55,491 bases of DNA from Xenorhabdus sp. IM139775 (lineage in GTDB: Bacteria > Pseudomonadota > Gammaproteobacteria > Enterobacterales > Enterobacteriaceae): positions 1 through 55,491 of the forward strand of contig NZ_JAQRFK010000019.1 in NCBI RefSeq assembly GCF_028598745.1. The letters run 5' to 3'. A program made the position numbers and the translations under genes. Under the pieces are notes generated by a model. That model was not told where the DNA came from, searched no databases, and worked only from the letters and a program-made list of their open reading frames with translations. Shown in pieces: positions 49,671 to 55,491 of the stretch (position 1 is its first letter; every line of letters starts with the position of its first letter).

Positions 49671-51137
49671 ATGTTACGAATTAGAAAAGAAGCATTAACT
49701 TTTGACGATGTATTATTGGTTCCTGCCCACTCCACAGTCTTGCCTAATACAGCAGATTTGTCCACTCAATTAACTTCCACCATTCGCCTGAACGTACCTA
49801 TGCTTTCTGCAGCCATGGATACCGTGACGGAATCTTCACTGGCAATCGCATTAGCACAGGAAGGGGGCATTGGCTTCATTCATAAAAATATGTCGATTGA
49901 GCGTCAGGCGGAAGAAGTCAGTCGTGTCAAGAAACATGAAAGCGGGGTCGTGACCGATCCGGTAACTGTCACGCCACAAACCACGCTGCGCGAAGTCCAT
50001 GAGCTGGCTGAACGTAATGGCTTTGCGGGTTATCCGGTGGTAACAGGAGCAAACGAGTTGGTGGGGATCATTACCGGCCGTGATGTCCGTTTTGTGACTG
50101 ATCTGGATCAACCCGTGACTGCGGTGATGACACCTAAAGAACGTTTGGTGACGGTAAAAGAAGGCGAAGCGCGTGAAGTGGTTTTGCAGAAAATGCACGA
50201 ACAACGTATTGAAAAAGCGCTGGTTGTTGATGATGAATTCCACCTGCTTGGCATGATTACGGTGAAAGATTTCCAGAAAGCGGAACGTAAGCCAAACGCA
50301 TGTAAAGACGAAGAAGGCCGTTTGCGTGTTGGTGCTGCGGTTGGTGCAGGTGCTGGCAACGAAGAGCGGATTGATGCCTTGGTTGCTGCGGGGGTAGATG
50401 TACTGCTGATTGACTCTTCCCACGGCCATTCTGAAGGGGTATTGCAGCGTATTCGTGAAACTCGCACTAAATACCCTGATTTGCAAATCATCGGCGGTAA
50501 CGTCGCGACGGGTGAAGGCGCCAAGGCGCTGGTAGACGCGGGTGTAAACGCAGTGAAAGTGGGTATTGGCCCAGGTTCTATTTGTACGACCCGTATTGTT
50601 ACCGGTGTGGGTGTTCCTCAAATCACTGCCATTGCAGACGCGGTTGAAGCGCTGGAAGGTATTGGCATTCCGGTTATTGCGGACGGTGGTATTCGCTTCT
50701 CTGGTGACATCGCTAAAGCGATTGCAGCGGGAGCATCATGTGTGATGGTGGGTTCTATGCTGGCAGGGACAGAAGAATCGCCGGGTGAAATTGAACTCTA
50801 CCAAGGCCGTTCGTTCAAATCTTACCGCGGCATGGGTTCTCTGGGCGCAATGTCCAAAGGCTCTTCTGATCGTTATTTCCAGACTGATAATGCGGCTGAC
50901 AAACTGGTTCCTGAAGGCATCGAAGGTCGTGTGGCTTACAAGGGCCTGTTGAAAAACATCGTCCACCAGCAGATGGGTGGCCTGCGTTCCTGTATGGGGC
51001 TGACGGGTTGTGCAACCATTGATGAACTGAGAACGAAAGCAGAATTTGTTCGTATCAGTGGTGCAGGTATTCAGGAAAGCCACGTTCATGACGTGACGAT
51101 TACTAAAGAATCACCAAACTACCGTTTGGGTCTGTAA
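49671..51137 (+). CDS. guaB: GuaB, IMP dehydrogenase
   Basis: 488 residues from ATG 49671 (E. coli 488); the frame extends two codons further to a TTG with no support. TIM barrel interrupted by two CBS domains (about 95-205, [32 protein letters not shown]). Catalytic Cys in [13 protein letters not shown], flap [17 protein letters not shown], and SHVHDV at the C-terminus. It oxidises IMP to XMP with NAD+. Operon with guaA, 78 bp apart. Confidence 0.96.
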   Translation: MLRIRKEALTFDDVLLVPAHSTVLPNTADLSTQLTSTIRLNVPMLSAAMDTVTESSLAIALAQEGGIGFIHKNMSIERQAEEVSRVKKHESGVVTDPVTVTPQTTLREVHELAERNGFAGYPVVTGANELVGIITGRDVRFVTDLDQPVTAVMTPKERLVTVKEGEAREVVLQKMHEQRIEKALVVDDEFHLLGMITVKDFQKAERKPNACKDEEGRLRVGAAVGAGAGNEERIDALVAAGVDVLLIDSSHGHSEGVLQRIRETRTKYPDLQIIGGNVATGEGAKALVDAGVNAVKVGIGPGSICTTRIVTGVGVPQITAIADAVEALEGIGIPVIADGGIRFSGDIAKAIAAGASCVMVGSMLAGTEESPGEIELYQGRSFKSYRGMGSLGAMSKGSSDRYFQTDNAADKLVPEGIEGRVAYKGLLKNIVHQQMGGLRSCMGLTGCATIDELRTKAEFVRISGAGIQESHVHDVTITKESPNYRLGL

Positions 51138-51147
51138 TCTATTTAGG

Positions 51148-51180
51148 GTGGCCCATCATCGGGCCACTGATTTTTATTTT
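51148..51180 (+). terminator. Terminator/attenuator between guaB and guaA
   Basis: GTGGCCC (51148-51154) pairs with GGGCCAC (51161-51167), loop ATCATC, followed by TGATTTTTATTTTTT. It should reduce guaA relative to guaB. Confidence 0.75.
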
Positions 51181-51215
51181 TTAATTGCCACTTGTTTTTT
51201 TGGAACTCACCTCAA

Positions 51216-52793
51216 ATGACAACTAATATCCATCAGCATCGCATTCTGATCCTTGATTTTGGTTCGCAATACACTCAACTTATTGCCCGCCGCATTCGTG
51301 AAATTGGTGTTTATTGTGAACTTTGGACATGGAATGTCACTGAAGAGCAAATCCGCGAATTTAACCCGAATGGTATTATCCTTTCTGGTGGCCCAGAAAG
51401 CACAACCGAACACGATAGCCCACGCGCGCCGGAATATGTATTCAATGCGGGTGTGCCTGTGCTGGGTATCTGCTACGGCATGCAAACCATGTCCATGCAA
51501 CTGGGAGGGCAAGTTTCCAATTCTGATGAGCGTGAATTTGGTTATGCGCAGGTTGAGATCAAAAATAACTGTGAATTGTTCCGTGATATTCAGGATGCCC
51601 TGAGCGAAGATGGCAAACCTTTGCTGGATGTATGGATGAGTCATGGTGATAAAGTCACCGCTATTCCGGCTGGTTTTACAACGGTTGCCAGTACGGATAC
51701 CTGCCCGTTTGCCATTATGGCCAATGATGAAAAACGTTTTTATGGTGTGCAATTCCATCCAGAAGTGACTCACACCCATCAGGGTCTGAATATCCTGCAA
51801 CGCTTTGTGCTGGATATTTGTCAAAGTGAAGCGCTGTGGACTCCGGCTTCTATCATCGGCGATATCGTGGAACGTCTGCGTGCGCAGATTGGCGACGATC
51901 ACGTTATTCTGGCGTTGTCTGGTGGTGTGGATTCTTCTGTTACTGCATTGCTGCTGGATCGTGCGATTGGCAAGCGTTTGACTTGCGTCTTCGTAGATAA
52001 CGGCTTATTACGCCTGAATGAGGCAGATCAGGTAATGGAAATGTTTGCAGGTAAATTTGACCTGAACATTGTTCATGTTAAAGCGGAAGATCGCTTCCTG
52101 TCTGCATTGGCGGGCATTGATGAGCCAGAAGCTAAACGCAAAACCATCGGCCATGTCTTTATTGATGTGTTTGATGAAGAAGCATCGAAACAAACTCAGA
52201 TTAAATGGCTGGCACAGGGCACCATTTATCCAGACGTCATCGAGTCAGCGGCATCTGCAACCGGCAATGCCCACGTGATTAAATCTCACCACAATGTGGG
52301 TGGATTGCCAGAAGATATGAAACTGGGTCTGGTTGAACCGCTGAAAGAGCTGTTCAAAGACGAAGTGCGCCGTATCGGTCTGGAGCTGGGACTGCCATAT
52401 GAAATGCTCTATCGCCATCCATTCCCGGGTCCAGGTCTTGGTGTTCGCGTATTGGGTGAAGTGAAGAAAGAGTATTGTGATTTATTGCGCCGAGCTGATG
52501 CTATCTTCATTGAAGAACTGCATAAAGCGGATCTGTACCATAAAGTCAGTCAGGCATTTACCGTATTCCTGCCGGTTCGTTCTGTGGGTGTGATGGGTGA
52601 TGGCCGTAAATACGACTGGGTTGTGTCCCTGCGTGCGGTAGAAACTATCGACTTTATGACCGCTCATTGGGCACACCTGCCATATGATTTCTTGGGTCGT
52701 GTATCGAACAGAATCATTAATGAGGTTGATGGTATTTCGCGGGTCGTTTATGACATCAGCGGTAAGCCACCAGCAACCATTGAGTGGGAATGA
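51216..52793 (+). CDS. guaA: GuaA, GMP synthase
   Basis: 525 residues from ATG 51216, matching E. coli [18 protein letters not shown] in start and length; upstream codons to 51192 are not conserved. Class I amidotransferase domain: Cys in GICYGMQTM, His-Glu in [11 protein letters not shown] pyrophosphatase P loop LSGGVDSS, then the dimerisation domain ending PPATIEWE. It aminates XMP to GMP with glutamine. The 3' end of guaA is a common site for phage and island integration; phage debris follows. Confidence 0.96.
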   Translation: MTTNIHQHRILILDFGSQYTQLIARRIREIGVYCELWTWNVTEEQIREFNPNGIILSGGPESTTEHDSPRAPEYVFNAGVPVLGICYGMQTMSMQLGGQVSNSDEREFGYAQVEIKNNCELFRDIQDALSEDGKPLLDVWMSHGDKVTAIPAGFTTVASTDTCPFAIMANDEKRFYGVQFHPEVTHTHQGLNILQRFVLDICQSEALWTPASIIGDIVERLRAQIGDDHVILALSGGVDSSVTALLLDRAIGKRLTCVFVDNGLLRLNEADQVMEMFAGKFDLNIVHVKAEDRFLSALAGIDEPEAKRKTIGHVFIDVFDEEASKQTQIKWLAQGTIYPDVIESAASATGNAHVIKSHHNVGGLPEDMKLGLVEPLKELFKDEVRRIGLELGLPYEMLYRHPFPGPGLGVRVLGEVKKEYCDLLRRADAIFIEELHKADLYHKVSQAFTVFLPVRSVGVMGDGRKYDWVVSLRAVETIDFMTAHWAHLPYDFLGRVSNRIINEVDGISRVVYDISGKPPATIEWE

Positions 52794-52838
52794 TATAAAG
52801 CCCCCTAAACCTCACCAAATCATTATCGATTTATAATT

Positions 52839-52865
52839 AAGACCCTGATTTTAGGGTCTTTTTTT
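52839..52865 (+). terminator. Terminator after guaA
   Basis: AAGACCCT (52839-52846) pairs with AGGGTCTT (52853-52860), loop GATTTT, followed by five more T. The phage-like fragment starts 30 bp later. Confidence 0.88.
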
Positions 52866-52895
52866 CATTTTTTCACCAAAGCATCCCCTATCAGC

Positions 52896-53078
52896 ATGAC
52901 ATTCCTGACGGTATCTTTGTTCGCTGACTGTTTGCCTCCAGTCATTCCCGACACCATGACATGGAGTGACAGCCTCATGTTGAATGTGCAACTATTGGCG
53001 GTTATTGAGCAGTGTAATCTGGATAAGCGGGCGATACGAGAGATTGAGAAGAATACCCTGTCACCTCAGAACAAATGA
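52896..53078 (+). pseudogene. Truncated phage Rz1-like lysis protein
   Basis: 60 residues. ADCLPPVIPDTMTWSDSL, LNVQLLAVIEQCNLDKRAIR and EIEK resemble the C-terminal part of Rz1-like spanin lipoproteins of enterobacterial phages (ADC-x-P-x-IP-x-MTW...LEQCN-x-DKAAIR-x-IE from memory). The normal lipoprotein signal with Cys is missing and the frame begins just after the guaA terminator, so the 5' part was lost. No ribosome site is visible. Confidence 0.55.
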
Positions 53079-53166
53079 TTCTGGGGTTGCAGGGGTATAT
53101 AAGGATGCAGTGTCAGTCAGATTCTGAGTAATCAGATTTGTTACCCTATACCTGTTTGCATGGAAA

Positions 53167-53571
53167 TCAATACGGGGGATTCGCAACCCATGCTCGTTTT
53201 ATTGCGGGTAAAACGTTTTTTTCATAATCGGGTAAGCTCCGAACATTTGGGTAACGTGTCTGTAGGTATCTAACACCGCTGGTTGCGAGAGCGCGAGTAA
53301 ATCCAAGAAGGTATAGATATTTTTCTACATTTGGCAAATTAATATAAGGTTCATAAGCTAAGTCGAGAAACCTTGCCTTAATGGTTAAAACTCCGGTTCT
53401 ATCCGCACTTAAGAATCTACATTCAATTAAGTAAGCTAAATATACGTCAAGAATACCAGCACCGAGAGAATGAGTTTGTGAATGCATAATGCTCGCTTGA
53501 GCAGGGGAAACTCGTCTGTTCTTCACAAGGGGATAATTAGTTCTAAATGGATCTCGCGGGTTTATCGGCAT
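53167..53571 (-). CDS. Unrecognised protein (134 aa)
   Basis: ATG 53571 with a strong GGAGGTGG 4-5 bp upstream supports expression. The protein starts MPINPRDPFRTNYPLVKNRR, is basic, has no signal or TM helix, and ends ANPPY. Motifs: ASIMHSQTHSLGAGILD, YLAYLIECRF, LLGFTRALATSGVRYLQTRY. Fold unknown; no family recognised. Being between phage fragments and with an unusually good ribosome site, it may be a phage moron or an accessory gene carried by the element. Confidence 0.6.
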   Translation of the reverse strand: MPINPRDPFRTNYPLVKNRRVSPAQASIMHSQTHSLGAGILDVYLAYLIECRFLSADRTGVLTIKARFLDLAYEPYINLPNVEKYLYLLGFTRALATSGVRYLQTRYPNVRSLPDYEKNVLPAIKRAWVANPPY

Positions 53572-53665
53572 AACCACCTCCAACAAAAACGAACATATTC
53601 ACAACAACTCATACCCCCATTTCCACCCAACAACAAGCGAATAAACCTTAACAATTAGTTACCCT

Positions 53666-53812
53666 ATGAAATTAGTAGCGACCAAGAAAGTAAATCTTCC
53701 TGTAACAGAAGCACCAACCATGACCAGTCTGGAAATGGTGGATTACATCAATGCCGATAGAAGGGGTCAGTTTGGATATCGAAAATTATTGTACGTTAAG
53801 ACTACATTGTGA
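53666..53812 (+). pseudogene. Fragment resembling a phage antirepressor (Rha/KilA type)
   Basis: 48 residues: MKLVATKKVNLPVTEAPTMT, then SLEMVDYINADRRGQ and a short unrelated end at TGA 53810-53812. The segment TMTSLEMVDYINADR resembles the N-terminus of phage Rha-type regulators, in which this leads into the DNA-binding domain; here it breaks off after about 15 residues of match. A further frame, LEVVALQAGRDASYGKQNM, follows at about 53870 and may be another scrap. Confidence 0.45.
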
Positions 53813-53974
53813 CCAATTTTACGAGCGAGAGAACTATTTTTAGGATGCTTTTCTTGTATCTTGAGGTGGTAGCACTTCAAGCTGGGCGTGATGCTTCGTA
53901 CGGGAAACAGAATATGGCGTACTGATTTTTTCCTGTATGGCTGAGGAACGCTAACGGGTATACACACAACAAAT

Positions 53975-53988
53975 TGTTGCATGCAACA
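53975..53988. promoter_or_regulatory. 14-bp perfect palindrome, possible operator
   Basis: TGTTGCATGCAACA is its own reverse complement, in the 314-bp stretch between the phage fragment and the SDR gene. It could be a relic phage operator. The rest of that stretch, apart from the hairpin at 54063-54100, shows nothing. Confidence 0.4.
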
Positions 53989-54062
53989 TTATGTGTTCTA
54001 TAAAGATAGGGCTTCCCACCATTGATAGGGGAAGCATTATATGCATACAACGGCTTTTAAGA

Positions 54063-54100
54063 AGGACCACAAGTCACCGTAATGGGTGACTTGTGGTCCT
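54063..54100 (-). terminator. 16-bp perfect hairpin downstream of the SDR gene
   Basis: AGGACCACAAGTCACC (54063-54078) and GGTGACTTGTGGTCCT (54085-54100) pair perfectly around GTAATG. On the minus strand only TCTTAAAA follows, so it may be a terminator without a good U tract or a repeat remnant. Confidence 0.6.
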
Positions 54101-54126
54101 CTACCTCGTGAGCATGCTTATAGACC

Positions 54127-54876
54127 TTATTTCCCACCGGCCAAATCTATAAAACTGCCCGTCACGTAAGAAGCCTCATCAGACAATAACCATGCTATAG
54201 CCTGAGCCACTTCTTCCGGCTGGCCGCCGCGCTTCATCGGTAGACTATCTTTAACCCGGTCGACCCGGGCCGCCTCGCCGCCATCGGCATGCATGTCGGT
54301 ATAGATAAAACCAGGACGAACGGCATTGACGCGAATACCCTGCCCGGCGACCTCGAGAGACAGACCAATAGTCATTGTATCGATGGCACCTTTTGATGCC
54401 GCATAGTCTACATACTCATGCGGAGAACCAAGGCGAGATGCCGCAGAAGAGACATTAACGATAGCGCCACCTTGCCCACCGTGACGAAACGCCATACGTT
54501 TGACTGCTTCACGCGCACAGATAAAACTGCCGCTGACATTAGTCGCAAACAATCTGGCTAAACGCTGTGCGTCTGACTGTTCTATTGACGCTTGAGGCAT
54601 TAATATTCCGGCATTGTTAACTAATCCTGAAACTGGTCCTAATTCTTTATCTATCTGCTGAAATAACGCCACAATTTGTTCTTCCTTAGAGATATCTGCC
54701 TGTATAGCGATGGCCGTACCACCTGTATGACGAATTTTTTCTAAAACCTCATGAGCGCAGTCTTTACGTGTGCGGTACCCAATACAAACTTTATGTCCTT
54801 TATTTGCCAGATATATTGCCGTTGCCCGACCGATACCACGATCGCCGCCAGTTATCAAGGTAATGTTATTTATCAT
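54127..54876 (-). CDS. ygfF: SDR-family oxidoreductase (YgfF-like)
   Basis: 249 residues. Rossmann motif TGGDRGIG (9-16), NNAG at 87-90, catalytic S143/S144, Y158 and K162 (YVDYAASKG), then RPGFIYTDMHADGG and YVTGSFIDLAGGK. E. coli YgfF has the same tail RPGFIYTEMHASGG and SFIDLAGGK. NAD(P)-dependent oxidoreductase of unknown substrate; often called glucose/ribitol dehydrogenase-like. Begins 3 bp after the truncated MFS gene, so both were one operon. Confidence 0.88.
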   Translation of the reverse strand: MINNITLITGGDRGIGRATAIYLANKGHKVCIGYRTRKDCAHEVLEKIRHTGGTAIAIQADISKEEQIVALFQQIDKELGPVSGLVNNAGILMPQASIEQSDAQRLARLFATNVSGSFICAREAVKRMAFRHGGQGGAIVNVSSAASRLGSPHEYVDYAASKGAIDTMTIGLSLEVAGQGIRVNAVRPGFIYTDMHADGGEAARVDRVKDSLPMKRGGQPEEVAQAIAWLLSDEASYVTGSFIDLAGGK

Positions 54877-54879
54877 GTT

Positions 54880-55416
54880 TTATTCATCCAGTCTTATTCT
54901 TATTTTTTTCTTATTTGTCAACATTAAGGCTGCAATGTACAGGCAAAATAGCGACATGACGAAAAATACGCCTTTTCCCCACAATTCCAGCAACAAGCCA
55001 CCAACAAACGGTCCTAATGAGAGTCCAAGTATTACTAATGTTGAGGCACCTAAATAAGCGCCCCGATAGCGTTCCGGAGCCAGACGATCTAGTAGAATGC
55101 TCAAATTAGGTAACAGAATGGCCTCCGCAATGCTGAAGATCACTGCACATCCACCCCACCAGAGTGGACTTGCCGTTTCGTTGAACCCAAATAGTATCTG
55201 GGAAACTGCAAAAATCAGCGCCCCAATTGTAATGCGCTGCTCAGGTGGTGTATTTGCCAGCAATGGTATCAGATACAGTTGGGCTACCATTACGATAATA
55301 GCGTTGGTGACCAAAATAACTGTCACCAAATCGACTGCACGTGCAGCGTCCAGGGTCAATAAATATTGCGGTACGACTGACTCTATCTGTGCGTAAACTA
55401 GTGGTACATACTTTAA
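54880..55416 (-). pseudogene. MFS transporter, 5' end lost to an IS
   Basis: 178 codons of open frame, from about 55413 (KYVPLVYAQIESVVPQYLLT) to the stop at 54880-54882. These are the last five or six helices of an MFS drug transporter (cf. EAILLPNLSILLDRLAPERY and GAYLGASTLVILGLSLGPFV). The frame is preceded by TAA 55417-55419 and then IS-like sequence, so the N-terminal half is absent. MdtH-type is a possible relation. Confidence 0.72.
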
Positions 55417-55425
55417 TTAATAGCC

Positions 55426-55491
55426 TTATACTGTTTTCCCACGGTAAAGCCATTTAAAAGGTTTGGCTAGTACCCGATTGTAATAGTCGAT
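55426..55491 (-). mobile_element. IS630-type transposase, C-terminal end only
   Basis: 21 residues, IDYYNRVLAKPFKWLYRGKT plus V, before TAA 55426-55428. This is the typical last stretch of IS630-family DDE transposases (YxNxxxAKPFxWxYxGK). The rest is beyond the window. The element end must lie between 55425 and about 55413, and IS630 elements insert at TA, which occurs here. Confidence 0.65.

Noticed and set aside
49851-50621. 256-codon open frame antisense to guaB
   Set aside because: Shadow of guaB with Phe/Asn/His bias; no start signal or family.
51207-51902. 231-codon open frame antisense to guaA
   Set aside because: Shadow of the amidotransferase domain codons; no independent support.
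1-55491. CRISPR arrays, tRNA or rRNA genes
   Set aside because: No regularly spaced repeats with spacers and no cloverleaf or rRNA sequence were seen. The tandem arrays have no spacers.

Overview
The window is chromosomal DNA of an enterobacterial insect or nematode associate, most likely Xenorhabdus (Photorhabdus or another Morganellaceae is the alternative). The evidence is gene content and order: mdtABC-baeSR, ppk-ppx, purMN, upp-uraA-hda, bepA-yfgD, gcvR-bcp, dapA-bamC-purC, yffB-dapE, maeB and xseA/guaBA all encode proteins very close to the E. coli ones. The DNA is AT-richer than E. coli, with long AT-rich spacers and lineage-specific inserts. This genus call is inference from recall, not from a search.

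Layout. 1-11.5 kb: the 5' end of yegP, an MFS exporter preceded by an 18-bp perfect palindrome, then the leftward mdtABC-baeSR drug-efflux and envelope-stress operon, which lacks mdtD and has a BaeR-like box upstream. 11.9-17.8 kb: a leftward speG-ppk-ppx-yfgG-mgtE cluster (polyamine acetylation, polyphosphate, a 49-residue YfgG, Mg2+ transport). 18-23 kb: purMN, divergent from upp-uraA across a PurR-like box, then hda with a non-ATG start. 23-36.5 kb: house-keeping genes (yfgD, bepA, perM, bcp, gcvR, dapA, bamC, purC, a lipoprotein, yeaL, tmcA overlapping ypfN, an M15 peptidase, dapE, yffB).

36.8-40.4 kb: an orphan NarP-like response regulator, a 106-bp inverted-repeat element and maeB. 40.5-47 kb: a probable Fur-regulated iron/heme locus: ChaN-type lipoprotein, an extra TonB, an apparently exported oligopeptidase B and a TonB-dependent receptor. 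Next to it, 47.2-47.8 kb holds two tandem small-protein genes that look like diverged duplicates, including their 5' leaders; I do not recognise the family, and this is the best candidate for something undescribed.

48.1-52.8 kb: xseA divergent from guaBA, with a PurR-like box on the guaB promoter. Behind the guaA terminator (52.9-54.1 kb) lies a strip of phage debris: an N-truncated Rz1-like fragment, an unknown 134-residue protein and a fragment resembling a phage antirepressor. The right edge carries a YgfF-like SDR gene and an MFS gene whose 5' part has been cut away by an element with an IS630-type transposase tail.

How the parts work together: nucleotide metabolism is spread over purMN, purC, guaBA and upp-uraA; envelope homeostasis over Bae/Mdt, BepA and BamC; lysine and peptidoglycan supply over dapA, dapE and the M15 peptidase; metal handling over MgtE, YfgG and the iron/heme locus. 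Short tandem repeats sit at the mdtC/baeS and baeS/baeR joints and between purN and speG.
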